From NCBI RefSeq assembly GCF_005877055.1, contig NZ_CP039424.1, forward strand, positions 2,232,001-2,296,000: DNA of 64,000 bases, written 5' to 3'. The position numbers and the translations under genes were made by a program. This stretch comes from Citricoccus sp. SGAir0253. Lineage in GTDB: Bacteria; Actinomycetota; Actinomycetes; Actinomycetales; Micrococcaceae. The notes under the pieces were generated by a model. The model saw nothing but the letters and a program-made list of their open reading frames with translations, did not search any database and was not told the DNA's origin. Below, piece by piece: positions 39,535-48,474 of this stretch. The first letter of the stretch is position 1. Every line of letters starts with the position of its first letter.

Positions 39535-40356
39535 ATGAGTGACGCGCCCAAGAACTACACGGACGACCTTCGGCTGGCCCACATCATGGCCGACTCGGTG
39601 GACTCCCAGACGATGGCCCGTTTCAAGGCGCAGGACCTGCGGATCGACACGAAGCCGGACCTCACGCCGGTGACGGACGCGGACCGCACCGCCGAGGAGC
39701 TCATCCGCGGCAACCTCGCGCGCGCCCGCCCGCGCGACGCCGTCCTCGGCGAGGAGTTCGGCGAGCAGGGCCACGGTCCGCGCCGCTGGGTCATCGACCC
39801 CATCGACGGGACGAAGAACTTCGTGCGCGGCGTACCCGTCTGGGCCACGCTGATCGCCCTGATCGACGACGGCATGCCGGTGGTCGGCGTGGTCTCCGCC
39901 CCCGCGCTGAACCGCCGCTGGTGGGCCGCCAAGGGGACCGGCGCCTACACCGGCAAGTCCCTGGCCTCGGCCACCCGCATCCACGCCTCCGATGTCTCGC
40001 GCATCGAGGACGCCTCGCTGTCCTACTCCTCCCTCGAGGGCTGGCGCGAGCGCGGCAACATCCGCGAGTTCCTCGAGCTGACCTCCACGGTGTGGCGCAC
40101 GCGCGCCTACGGCGACTTCTGGTCCTACATGATGGTGGCCGAGGGCTGCGTGGACATCGCGTGCGAGCCCGAGCTCGAGCTGTACGACATGGCCGCCCTG
40201 GTGCCGATCGTCACCGAGGCCGGCGGGCGGTTCACCTCCCTCGAGGGCGAGGACGGCCCCTACGGAGGCAACGCCCTGGCCACGAACGGACTGCTGCACC
40301 CCGACGCGCTGGAGGCCCTGAACCCCGACCTGGTCGGCCAGCACCAGGCCGGGTGA
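39535..40356 (+). CDS. hisN: Histidinol-phosphatase, inositol monophosphatase fold
   Basis: A 273-residue Mg2+-dependent phosphatase. The metal site is formed by GEEFGEQG and WVIDPIDGTKNFVRG near residues 65-95, and ELYDMAALVPIVTEAGGRF near 220. The sequence fits the HisN branch used by Actinobacteria for the penultimate histidine step; other inositol-type phosphatases are possible. ATG at 39535 is placed by the upstream TAGCGT box. Its stop overlaps the first crcB. Confidence 0.9.
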   Translation: MSDAPKNYTDDLRLAHIMADSVDSQTMARFKAQDLRIDTKPDLTPVTDADRTAEELIRGNLARARPRDAVLGEEFGEQGHGPRRWVIDPIDGTKNFVRGVPVWATLIALIDDGMPVVGVVSAPALNRRWWAAKGTGAYTGKSLASATRIHASDVSRIEDASLSYSSLEGWRERGNIREFLELTSTVWRTRAYGDFWSYMMVAEGCVDIACEPELELYDMAALVPIVTEAGGRFTSLEGEDGPYGGNALATNGLLHPDALEALNPDLVGQHQAG

Positions 40357-40850
40357 GCCGCCCGGGGCCCGCCCCGGCGGTCGTCCTCGCGGTCGCGGGC
40401 GGCGGGATGGCCGGGACGCTCGCGCGCTGGCTGCTCGTCGAGGTCGCCCCCTCCCCCGCGCACGCCCCCCTCGCCGGCTGGCTGGCCCTGCTCGGCGTCA
40501 ACCTGGCCGGGTCCTTCCTGCTCGGGCTGTTCAACGGCCTCGCCGCCCGGCGGCCGTGGCCGCGGTGGCTCGCCGCCGGCCTCGGCGTCGGGGTCCTCGG
40601 CTCCTTCACCTCGCTCTCCGCCGTGCTGCTCGCGGCGGCCCTCGTGGCGGTGCCCGGAGTCGCGCCGGCGGTGATGTCCGCCGCAGGCCCCGGGGCCGGC
40701 GCGGGGGCCGACCCGGCCACGGTCGTGGCCAGCGCCGGGGCCGCACTCGGCGCCCTCGCCCTCGGCGCGGTCCTGGGGACCGCCGCCGGCTGGGCCGGGC
40801 TGCGCGCCGGGGGCTGGCCGCGACCGGAGCGCGCCGGCGGGCCGCGGTGA
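40353..40850 (+). CDS. crcB: Fluoride channel subunit CrcB/Fluc, first copy
   Basis: A 165-residue, four-helix fluoride exporter subunit. The pore asparagine lies in GVNLAGSFLLG. The loop that is TTFST in canonical Fluc reads SFTSLSAV here, so this copy has lost part of the Phe/Thr motif, while its neighbour keeps it. Adjacent unequal copies usually form a heterodimer. The GTG start overlaps hisN (GTGA). Confidence 0.85.
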   Translation: MSRPGPAPAVVLAVAGGGMAGTLARWLLVEVAPSPAHAPLAGWLALLGVNLAGSFLLGLFNGLAARRPWPRWLAAGLGVGVLGSFTSLSAVLLAAALVAVPGVAPAVMSAAGPGAGAGADPATVVASAGAALGALALGAVLGTAAGWAGLRAGGWPRPERAGGPR

Positions 40851-41260
40851 GCGGCCCGCTCGAGGGGGCGGGGGCCGGGGTCCTGGGTTTGCTGCTGCTG
40901 GCCGGGGCCCTGGGCGCCGTGCTGCGCCTGGCCTGCGACCACTGGCTGCCCCGGGGCGGGATCGTGCTGGCGAACGTGCTCGGCTGCCTCGTGGCGGGGA
41001 CGGTGGCCGGGCTGGCCGCCGGCCTCGGTCCCGCGGCCGAGGGCGCGCCCGGCGCGGCCCCGCCCGGCCTCGCGCTGGTGCTCGTCACCGGCCTGGCCGG
41101 GGCGCTGACGACGTTCTCGACCGTCTCCGTCTCCACCGCCCGCGACGTCCAGCGCGGCCGCTGGGGGGCCGTGCTCGGCGCCTGGGCGGTGCACCTGGCG
41201 GCGGGTCTCGCCGCCGTCGTGCTGGGCCTGGTCGCCGGGACCGCCCTGGCCGCGGGCTGA
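40847..41260 (+). CDS. crcB: Fluoride channel subunit CrcB/Fluc, second copy
   Basis: A 137-residue Fluc subunit with four membrane segments, LANVLGCLVAG and the well-kept GLAGALTTFSTVSV loop. GTG at 40847 overlaps the first copy by four bases, so the two are made together. They should export F- across the inner membrane. No fluoride riboswitch is seen before the operon. Confidence 0.88.
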   Translation: MSGPLEGAGAGVLGLLLLAGALGAVLRLACDHWLPRGGIVLANVLGCLVAGTVAGLAAGLGPAAEGAPGAAPPGLALVLVTGLAGALTTFSTVSVSTARDVQRGRWGAVLGAWAVHLAAGLAAVVLGLVAGTALAAG

Positions 41261-41301
41261 TCCGGACCCGCCGGGCCGCGGCGAGGAACGGCGTGCGGGG
41301 A

Positions 41302-41826
41302 TCAGCGGCGGGACGCCGAGCGCCGCCCGCCGCCCCGGGCGGAGCGGCCGCCCCCGTCCCCCGAGGCCGGCGGGACGGAGGCGTCCCCGGGGCGCCCGGG
41401 CACGCCGTCCGCGACCCGGCCCCCTCCCCCGGTCCTGCCGTGCCGCTCGGCGCGGGCCCGGACCCACTCGGCGCGGGCGCGAGCCGACTCGGCGGCCAGG
41501 TCCGTCCGGAACCGCACCACCAGCGCCGCGGAGACCAGCGCCAGGACCAGGACCGTCCAGCCCAGGGCCGGGTGGCCGACGGCGAGGAGGACGAGGGCGG
41601 CCGCGAGGAACAGCACGTGTCCGGCCACCGCGTGCCACGGCCACGGCGGGCGGGCGGGGGCCTTCGGGGAGAGGAGCAGTCCCCAGGCGGCCGCCACCAC
41701 GACGACCGCCAGCACCGCGGCCCACGGACTGCCCACCGCGGCGAGGGCCCACAGGCCGGCGGCCCCGAACAGGCCGAGTTCCAGCAGGAAGGAGAGGACG
41801 GCCTGGATCGCGGTACCGGACTTCAT
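41302..41826 (-). CDS. YrdB/DUF2568 family membrane protein
   Basis: A 174-residue protein with four hydrophobic segments (about 8-100) matching DUF2568. An Arg/Gly-rich C-terminal tail follows, including ARARAEWVRARAERHG and a closing RSASRR. Function is unknown. I prefer ATG 41826, with AAGGTG upstream, over GTG 41832. TAGACT on the minus strand at 41890-41885 is a likely -10 box. It is convergent with the crcB genes. Confidence 0.8.
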   Translation of the reverse strand: MKSGTAIQAVLSFLLELGLFGAAGLWALAAVGSPWAAVLAVVVVAAAWGLLLSPKAPARPPWPWHAVAGHVLFLAAALVLLAVGHPALGWTVLVLALVSAALVVRFRTDLAAESARARAEWVRARAERHGRTGGGGRVADGVPGRPGDASVPPASGDGGGRSARGGGRRSASRR

Positions 41827-41924
41827 GGGCACACCTTCGGGCTCGGCGACGGGTTCGCGGGATGTCGAGGGGGTACGACAGCCCAGTCTAGGCGGGCCCG
41901 TCGACGACGCCCGTCAACGACAGC

Positions 41925-41960
41925 GGACCCGGGACACCGCCGAGGCGATGTCCCGGGTCC
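41925..41960 (-). terminator. ssrA terminator
   Basis: GGACCCGGGACA (41925-41936) and its complement (41949-41960) give a 12-bp stem that extends by CGCC/GGCG inside. It starts 11 nt after the tmRNA 3' end. Confidence 0.75.
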
Positions 41961-41971
41961 GACACGGGGAG

Positions 41972-42339
41972 TGGAGATGGCGGGAATTGAACCCGCGTCC
42001 GATGCAGTGTTGTCAGGGCTTCTCCGGGCGCAGTTTGCGCTGGGTGTTACTCGGCCCTGGCTGTCCCGCAAACAGGCAGCCAACCCGGGCCCAGCCGGAT
42101 TGATGTCTCCACCACGACCCCCGGCGAGGGTGGTGGACAGTGGCTATCTAATCGACGCCAGGATCCGGGGCGATAGCATCCCCGGGCTGACGGACTCGTT
42201 CACTGATCAGGCAGCGAGAGCGAAGTCAGTGCGCTTAGATTCGGCACTTATTGGTGTGCAGAGGGCGTTTCCGAGATAACTCTGCATCCTCGGCCCGCTT
42301 CCCCTGTCGCGACGTGCATCGTCGAAACCGATCATCCCC
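41972..42339 (-). ncRNA. ssrA: Transfer-messenger RNA
   Basis: The 368-nt RNA begins GGGGATG and ends CATCTCC plus discriminator A, forming the alanine-like acceptor; CCA is not encoded. The 3' region carries GGGTTCAATTCCC (T arm). The tag reading frame gives A-E-S-K-R-T-D-F-A-L-A-A followed by TGA, starting at a GCC resume codon, a Micrococcaceae-like tag ending in the ALAA degron. It rescues stalled ribosomes with SmpB, encoded just upstream on the same strand. Confidence 0.97.
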
Positions 42340-42410
42340 ATGTTCTGTTGTCAATCAACCGTTCCCTGCGGGTGTCACTGATCCCCCGCCTGGTCCGGAC
42401 TGCCCAGTAT

Positions 42411-42436
42411 AACCGAGACCGGCGCGCGGGTATTCC
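42411..42436 (-). promoter_or_regulatory. Sigma-R type promoter of ssrA
   Basis: Minus strand: GGAAT (42436-42432), exactly 18 nt, GTT (42413-42411), a perfect match to GGAAT-N18-GTT. TATACT (42411-42406) overlaps it and could serve the housekeeping sigma factor. Either would leave a 5' leader of about 60 nt to be cut off. Confidence 0.75.
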
Positions 42437-42497
42437 CCCGTGGCCGGATCGCCCCGACGGCCCCCACGGCCCCGGGGGTCCGGCCGGTCCCGCGGGT

Positions 42498-43004
42498 TCA
42501 GGCGGCGCGGCGGTTGCGCATCCGCATGGCCCGCTGGGCCTCGCGGTTGTCCTGCTTCTCACGCAGGGCCTGGCGCTTGTCGTAGTCCTTCTTGCCCTGG
42601 GCCACGCCGATCTCCACCTTGACCCGGCCGTCGCGGAAGTACAGCTGCAGCGGCACGATCGTGTGGCCGGCCTCCTGGACCTGCCGGGCGATCTTCGTCA
42701 GCTCCTGGCGGTGCAGGAGCAGCTTCCGGCGGCGCCGGGCGGCGTGGTTGGTCCAGGAGCCGTTGAGGTACTCCGGGATGTACACCTGCTCGAGGTACAG
42801 CTCGTTGCCGTAGAACACGGCGAAGCCGTCCACCAGGGAGGCGTGCCCCTCGCGCAGGGACTTCACCTCCGTGCCCATCAGCGAGATCCCCGCCTCGTAG
42901 GTGTCGAGGATGAGGTAGTTGTGGCGGGCCTTGCGGTTGGTCGCGATGACCTGGCGTCCCGCGGCGTCGGTCTTCGCCGACACACCGGCTGTCTTCTTGG
43001 CCAC
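42498..43004 (-). CDS. smpB: SsrA-binding protein SmpB
   Basis: A 168-residue RNA-binding protein that delivers tmRNA to the ribosome. It has [34 protein letters not shown] and the basic C-terminal tail [13 protein letters not shown], all typical. GTG at 43004 has GGAAGGAG upstream. The ssrA gene lies 158 nt downstream with its own promoter, so RNA and protein partners are adjacent. Confidence 0.96.
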   Translation of the reverse strand: MAKKTAGVSAKTDAAGRQVIATNRKARHNYLILDTYEAGISLMGTEVKSLREGHASLVDGFAVFYGNELYLEQVYIPEYLNGSWTNHAARRRRKLLLHRQELTKIARQVQEAGHTIVPLQLYFRDGRVKVEIGVAQGKKDYDKRQALREKQDNREAQRAMRMRNRRAA

Positions 43005-43285
43005 GGTGCTCCTTCCGGCCCTCGTCGTCGCCGTGGACGTCGTCCACGATCGTCCCCGGTCGTCGCGCGCGGACGTCCCCACGGACGTCCCGCACACGGA
43101 CTTCCCAGTGTACTGCCGCGGTCAAGGCGCCCGCCCGGGCACCGGGACGGGGCGAGCCGTGGGAACGGGGCACCGGCGGCGGGCGGAGGTGCCGCGGACG
43201 GCGACCGCCGCTCCTTGGCGTGCCCGGTGGCGGCGGGTATCTTCGAGCCACCATCACCGGAGGGGGTTCTCGAGGGTGAACAGTC

Positions 43286-44737
43286 ATGGCACCACAGCGA
43301 TACGCCTCGGTCTTCCGCCGCATGCCCATCGACCTCATCGAGGAGGAGAGCAAGCACGGCGTGCTGTCCAAGAGCCTGGGGCTCTGGCAACTGACCGCCC
43401 TCGGCGTCGGCGGCATCATCGGCGTCGGCATCTTCACCCTCGCCGGACTCGTGGCGCACGGGGACGCGAACAACCCCCCGGTGGGCCCGGCCGTGCTGAT
43501 CTCCTTCCTCATCGCCGGCCTCGCCTCCGCCGCCGCGGCCCTGTCCTACGCCGAGTTCGCCGGCATGGTGCCCCGCGCCGGCTCGGCCTACACCTACGGC
43601 TACGTGGCCCTGGGCGAGATCATCGGCTGGTTCATCGGCTGGGACCTGCTGCTGGAGTACATCGCCATCGTGGCGGTGGTCGCCATCGGCATCTCCGGCT
43701 ACGCCGAGGCATTCCTCAACGGCTTCGGCGTGGAGCTGCCCGCGTGGATGGCCTCCACGCCGGACCAGGGCGAGGGCGGGATCATCAACCTCCCGGCCAT
43801 CATCATCTGCCTCGTGGTGACCCTCATCCTCAGCGGCGGCACGAAGTCCTTCGGCCGGTTCGAGCTCGTCGCCGTGGGCATCAAGATCGTGCTCATCCTG
43901 TTCATCATCGGCCTGGGCCTGTTCTACATCGACGCCGGGAACTACGACCCCTTCATGCCCTCCGGGTTCGGCCCCGTCCTGACGGGCGCCGCCACGGTCT
44001 TCTTCGCGGTGTTCGGCTACGACGCCATGAGCACGGCCGCGGAGGAGGCCCGGGACGGCACGCGGCACATGCCGCGGGCCATCCTCCTCTCGCTGGTCAT
44101 CGCGATGGTGCTCTACGTGGCCGCCACCCTCGTGCTGACGGGGATGCAGAACTACCGGGACATCGATCCCGAGGCGGGCTTCGCCTCGGCCTTCAGCTCG
44201 GTGGGCCTGCCCGTGATCGCCTCGATCATCTCGATGTTCGCCGTGCTGTCCATCCTCACCGTGATGGTGACGTTCCTGCTCGGCGTCACCCGGGTGTGGT
44301 TCTCCATGAGCCGCGACGGCCTGCTGCCGCCGTGGTTCGCGCGGGTCGACCACCGGGGCACCCCGCAGCGGGTCACCTGGATCGCGGGCATCGCCTCGGC
44401 CGTGCTGGCCGGCATCTTCCCCATCCGCGCCGTGGCCGACCTGACCAACATCGGCATCCTGTCCGCCTTCGTCGTCGTGTGCACGGCCGTGATCGTCTTC
44501 CGCTACACCCGCCCCGAGGCCCCGCGGACCTTCCGCCTGCCCCTGATGCCCGTGGTGCCGGCGTTCGGCGTGCTGGCCTCCCTGTTCCTCATCCTGCAGC
44601 TGCACTGGGAGACCTGGCTGCGCTTCGCGGTGTGGCTCGCCATCGGCCTCGTGATCTACTTCGCGTACGGCCGGCGCCACTCCGTGCTCAACGTGGACAG
44701 CCCCCACTACCGCCACGACCTGGCCTCCCGGGCCTGA
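43286..44737 (+). CDS. APC-family amino acid permease
   Basis: A 483-residue membrane transporter of the cationic amino acid type. About twelve hydrophobic segments are present, with GVGGIIGVGIFTLAG near residue 40, SYAEFAGMVPRAGSAYTY near 90 and GYDAMSTAAEEARDG near 250. The substrate is not determined. ATG at 43286 has GAGGG about ten bases upstream. The 281-nt region shared with divergent smpB holds a TATCTT that may be its -10. It sits between smpB and ftsX-ftsE, which are usually close together. Confidence 0.9.
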   Translation: MAPQRYASVFRRMPIDLIEEESKHGVLSKSLGLWQLTALGVGGIIGVGIFTLAGLVAHGDANNPPVGPAVLISFLIAGLASAAAALSYAEFAGMVPRAGSAYTYGYVALGEIIGWFIGWDLLLEYIAIVAVVAIGISGYAEAFLNGFGVELPAWMASTPDQGEGGIINLPAIIICLVVTLILSGGTKSFGRFELVAVGIKIVLILFIIGLGLFYIDAGNYDPFMPSGFGPVLTGAATVFFAVFGYDAMSTAAEEARDGTRHMPRAILLSLVIAMVLYVAATLVLTGMQNYRDIDPEAGFASAFSSVGLPVIASIISMFAVLSILTVMVTFLLGVTRVWFSMSRDGLLPPWFARVDHRGTPQRVTWIAGIASAVLAGIFPIRAVADLTNIGILSAFVVVCTAVIVFRYTRPEAPRTFRLPLMPVVPAFGVLASLFLILQLHWETWLRFAVWLAIGLVIYFAYGRRHSVLNVDSPHYRHDLASRA

Positions 44738-44741
44738 GCGC

Positions 44742-44759
44742 GCCCCGGCGTGCCGGGGC
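44742..44759. terminator. Bidirectional terminator between convergent genes
   Basis: GCCCCGG-CGTG-CCGGGGC (44742-44759); its left half can also pair with a second complement, GCACGCCGGGGC, near 44784. Confidence 0.6.
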
Positions 44760-44815
44760 GGCCTCCCCGCGGGCGGCGCGGCCGCACGCCGGGGCGGCCC
44801 GGTCGGACGGCCGGG

Positions 44816-46435
44816 TCAGTACAGCCCGAGCGGGTCGACGGCCTGGCCGTCGAGGATCGTCTCGAAGTGCAGGTGGCACCCCGTGGAGTTGCCCGTGGAG
44901 CCGGTGTAGCCGATGACCTGCCCCCGCTCGACCCGCTGGCCGGGCGAGACGACGGAGCGGGTCAGGTGGTGGTACTTGGTGGCCAGCGCCCGGCCGTTGA
45001 CCACGCCGTGGGAGACCACCACGCGGTTGCCGGAGGTCCACACGGCCCAGTCGGCGTTCCACACCTCGCCCGCCGCGGCGGCCCGCACGGGGATCCCGCA
45101 ACCGCCGCCGAAGTCGATGCCGGTGTGCACGTACCCGCCCGATCCGCCGTAGTCGAAGGTCCCGGCCGGCGTCGCGCGCCAGCCGAACCCGGAGGTCATG
45201 TAGGTGTCGACCGGCAGCTGCAGGCCCCAGCCGGAGGACGCCCGCGCGGCGCCGCGCTGCGCCTGCCGGGCCCGCTCGTCGGCCGCGTCGGCCGCACGCG
45301 CCGCGCGGTCCGCGGCGGCCCGCGCGCGCTCGGCCGCGGCACGCTGCGCGGCGGCCTCCGCGGCCGCCTCGCGCTCGGCGGCGGCCTGCCGCGCCGCGGC
45401 CTGCGCCGCGGCCGCGCGCTCGGCGGCGGCCTGGGCCTCGCGCGCCCTGCGCGCTGCCTCCTCCGCCTCCCGGCGCTTGCGCTCGGCCTCCGCCACGGCC
45501 GCGCGGTGCTGCTGCCGCAGGTCGCCCTGGCGCTCGGACTCGGCGGTCAGCTCCCGCTGCCGCTCGGCGATCTGGTCGTTGACCCTCTCCTGCGCCGCCC
45601 GGTTCTTGTCGAGCTGCCGCTGGATGGCGGGACGCTGGGCCTTGAGCTCGTCCGTCAGCCGGGACGTGGCCGACACCATCCGGTCCAGCTCGGCCTTGGC
45701 GCCCGCCGCCTCGTCCCGGGCCTGCTGCTCGCGTTCCAGGGCCCGCTCGGCCTCCGCGCGCAGGTCCCGGATCTCGCCCTCGACGGCGGCCAGCCGGGTC
45801 TCGGCGTCGACGTCCGTGGAGCGCTCCTGGGCCACGGAGGAGATCCGGCCGTCCTGGATCCGCAGCGCCTGGTGGGCCAGCCCCACCGCGTCCGGCAGGG
45901 AGGAGTCGCTCAGCCCCAGCATGAACGCCAGCTCGGAGGAGACCCCGCCCTGCTTGTAGGCCTGGTTGGCGATCTGGCCGATCTCGTCCCGGGCGGCGTC
46001 GAGCTCGCGGTCGCTGCGCTCGATCTCGGCGAGGATCTCCGAGCGGCCGGCCTCGGCGCGCTGCACGCGCTCGGTGAGCGAGGAGACCTCGGCCACGGCG
46101 GCCGAGACCCGGCCCTCCGCGGTGGCGAGGGCCTCCTGGGCCGCGGGCAGCTCGCCCTGCAGCCGGTCCAGCTCGCGGATCTTCGCCGTGATGTCCTCGT
46201 CGAGCCCCTCGAGGGCGGCGTCCAGGTCCCCCTGGCGGTCCTCGAGGGTGGACTGGCGTCCGCCGAGGTCCCCCAGTTGCCCTTGGAGGCGCTCTCGCTC
46301 CTCCTCGGCCTGCTCGATCTGTCGCTCGAGGTCGTCGATGCCGTCCTGGGCGGCGGCGGTGCCGCCCAGGGACAGCGAGAGCACGGTGACGAGCCCGGCG
46401 CCCAGGATGGCGCGGGAGAGCCGGCCTCGTGACAT
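44816..46435 (-). CDS. Secreted M23 peptidase with coiled coil (FtsX-linked hydrolase)
   Basis: A 539-residue exported protein. A signal peptide (1-30) is followed by long coiled-coil segments (about 30-270) and an Ala/Arg/Glu-rich helix (about 290-395). The C-terminal LytM domain has zinc ligands in HTGID (His437, Asp441) and HLHFE (His521, His523). Its position after ftsEX and its coiled coil match peptidoglycan hydrolases or activators controlled by FtsEX, such as RipC. ATG at 46435 has GGAGGAA upstream. Confidence 0.92.
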   Translation of the reverse strand: MSRGRLSRAILGAGLVTVLSLSLGGTAAAQDGIDDLERQIEQAEEERERLQGQLGDLGGRQSTLEDRQGDLDAALEGLDEDITAKIRELDRLQGELPAAQEALATAEGRVSAAVAEVSSLTERVQRAEAGRSEILAEIERSDRELDAARDEIGQIANQAYKQGGVSSELAFMLGLSDSSLPDAVGLAHQALRIQDGRISSVAQERSTDVDAETRLAAVEGEIRDLRAEAERALEREQQARDEAAGAKAELDRMVSATSRLTDELKAQRPAIQRQLDKNRAAQERVNDQIAERQRELTAESERQGDLRQQHRAAVAEAERKRREAEEAARRAREAQAAAERAAAAQAAARQAAAEREAAAEAAAQRAAAERARAAADRAARAADAADERARQAQRGAARASSGWGLQLPVDTYMTSGFGWRATPAGTFDYGGSGGYVHTGIDFGGGCGIPVRAAAAGEVWNADWAVWTSGNRVVVSHGVVNGRALATKYHHLTRSVVSPGQRVERGQVIGYTGSTGNSTGCHLHFETILDGQAVDPLGLY

Positions 46436-46497
46436 TGCAGTTCCTCCGTCGGTGCGGGTGTCCGGTGCGGACGTGATGGGGTCGGGGCGGTCCGGGC

Positions 46498-47412
46498 TCA
46501 GACCCGGAGGTACCGCCTCAGGGTCAGGAGCGAGGACGCGGCGGCCAGCACCACCGCGATGCCCAGCAGGACGGGCACGAGCACGACGGCGTCCGCGCCG
46601 GCGATGAACCCGGTGCCGGGATACTGCCGGGTCAGCCAGTCGCCGATGAAGGACTCCGCGATCGCCCACGTGGCCAGGCTGGCCAGCACCGCCCCCAGGA
46701 GGGCGGCGGCCACGCCCTCCAGCAGGAACGGCAGCTGGATCATCGTCTTGGAGGCGCCCACGAGGCGCATGATGCCGGTCTCCCGGCGGCGGGAGAACGC
46801 CGAGAGGCGGATGGTCGTGGCGATCAGCAGCACGGCGCACACGAGCATCACCACCGCCACCGAGACGGCGATGACCGAGGCCATGTTCATCAGCGAGAAG
46901 ATCTGCTCGAGCAGTTCCCGCTGGTCCGAGACGAGCTCGACCCCGGGCAGGGAGGAGAACAGCTCGTCGACCACCTCGTACTGCTCGGGGTCCACGAGGG
47001 CCACCCGGAAGGACTCCGGGAGCTGGTCGGCCGTCACCGTCCCGGCCATGGCCGAGTTCCGGAACTGCTCGCGGAAGATCTCGAGGGCCTGCTCCTGCGA
47101 CTCGTACTCGTAGCCCTTGACATACGGGGCCGCCGTCGGGGACTCGAGCAGCGCCTCCACGTCCTCGCGCTGCTCGTCCGTGACGGCCCCGGAGGCGCAG
47201 GACGTGGTGGTCGAGGTGTCGGTGCACAGGAAGATGGCCACCTCCACCCGGTCGTACCAGTGGCCCTTCATCTGGGTGATCTGCAGCTGGAGCAGCCCGG
47301 CCGCGCCCACGAAGGTGAGCGAGATGAACGTCACCAGCACCACGGAGACGACCATGGACAGGTTGCGCCGGATGCCGGAGAACGTCTCCCCGAGGACGAA
47401 CGCGGCCCTCAC
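46498..47412 (-). CDS. ftsX: Permease-like cell division protein FtsX
   Basis: A 304-residue membrane protein with one N-terminal and three C-terminal membrane segments flanking a large extracellular domain (about 50-180) that should contact the M23 protein. It begins [20 protein letters not shown] as in other actinobacterial FtsX. ATG at 47412 overlaps the ftsE stop. Confidence 0.95.
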   Translation of the reverse strand: MRAAFVLGETFSGIRRNLSMVVSVVLVTFISLTFVGAAGLLQLQITQMKGHWYDRVEVAIFLCTDTSTTTSCASGAVTDEQREDVEALLESPTAAPYVKGYEYESQEQALEIFREQFRNSAMAGTVTADQLPESFRVALVDPEQYEVVDELFSSLPGVELVSDQRELLEQIFSLMNMASVIAVSVAVVMLVCAVLLIATTIRLSAFSRRRETGIMRLVGASKTMIQLPFLLEGVAAALLGAVLASLATWAIAESFIGDWLTRQYPGTGFIAGADAVVLVPVLLGIAVVLAAASSLLTLRRYLRV

Positions 47413-48287
47413 CGGTCCGCCTCCGCGGCGCCGGCCCAGGCCGGCTCCCCCGGGCGCGGCTCCGCCCGCCCCGGGTCACCCCGGTCCGGGTCCGCCGGCC
47501 CCGCCTCCGGGGCCCCCGGCGTGCCGACGACGTCCAGCTCGGCCGTGTCCGGCGCGGCGTCCGGCGCGGTGTCCGGCACGGTGGCCGGCGCTGCATCGAC
47601 CGGGGCGGTCCGGTAGCCGCCGGCGCTCTCGTCCCGGACGATGGCGCCGTCGCGCAGCTCCACCACGCGGCGGCGCATCTGGTTGACGATGTCGTGGTCG
47701 TGGGTGGCCATCACCACGGTGGTGCCGTTCTGGTTGATCTGGTCCAGCACCGCCATGATGCCCAGCGAGGTCTCGGGGTCCAGGTTCCCGGTGGGCTCGT
47801 CCGCGAGCAGGATGTCCGGACGGTTGACGATGGCGCGGGCGATCGCCACGCGCTGCTGCTCGCCGCCGGAGAGCTCGTGCGGCATCCGCCGCTCCTTGCC
47901 GTCCAGGCCCACGGTGCGCAGCACCTCGGGCACGGTCTGGCGGATCTGCGCGCGGCCCTTGCCGAGGACCTGCATGGCGAAGGCGACGTTGGCGAAGACG
48001 GTCTTGGTGGGCAGCAGGCGGAAGTCCTGGAAGACGACGCCGATCCCCCGGCGCAGCCGAGGCACCCGCCACGAGGGCAGCCGGGCCACGTTGCGCCCGG
48101 CCACGTACACGGCCCCGGTGCTGGCCCGCTCCTCCCGCAGCATCAGGCGGATGAACGTGGACTTGCCCGAGCCCGAGGCGCCGACGAGGAAGACGAACTC
48201 CCCGCGCTCGAACTCCACCGTCACGTCCTGCAGCGCCGGACGGGAACGGCGGTCGTACAGCTTGGTGACCTGCTCGAACCGGATCAT
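47409..48287 (-). CDS. ftsE: Cell division ATP-binding protein FtsE with long C-terminal tail
   Basis: An ABC ATPase that drives FtsX to switch on septal peptidoglycan hydrolysis. Walker A is GASGSGKST near residue 38, the signature [14 protein letters not shown], Walker [13 protein letters not shown]. At 292 residues it is about 65 longer than usual; the extra C-terminal part is Pro/Ala/Asp-rich with repeated [11 protein letters not shown]. In many Actinobacteria prfB lies just upstream; here it does not. A short dyad (ACGGT-AACA-ACCGT, 48379-48392) lies in the 187-nt upstream gap. Confidence 0.95.
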   Translation of the reverse strand: MIRFEQVTKLYDRRSRPALQDVTVEFERGEFVFLVGASGSGKSTFIRLMLREERASTGAVYVAGRNVARLPSWRVPRLRRGIGVVFQDFRLLPTKTVFANVAFAMQVLGKGRAQIRQTVPEVLRTVGLDGKERRMPHELSGGEQQRVAIARAIVNRPDILLADEPTGNLDPETSLGIMAVLDQINQNGTTVVMATHDHDIVNQMRRRVVELRDGAIVRDESAGGYRTAPVDAAPATVPDTAPDAAPDTAELDVVGTPGAPEAGPADPDRGDPGRAEPRPGEPAWAGAAEADR

Positions 48288-48474
48288 CTTCCACACTCGC
48301 CCCGGGCGCGACGCCCTGCGGCACCCGGGGCTGGATCGGGGAGGGCTCGGTGCCGGCACGGTCCACCGTAGTCACGGGACGGTAACAACCGTGGGATCTC
48401 GGGCCCCCCTGACCGGGGCGTGTCCCCGCTGCCCGCGCGTGTCGTGGGGTCATGGGTCCGGCGGGGACGCCGCC

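Noticed and set aside
39000-40353. Fluoride riboswitch for the crcB pair
   Set aside because: The crcB genes overlap hisN and have no free leader; no fluoride-aptamer core is visible before aroA or hisN.
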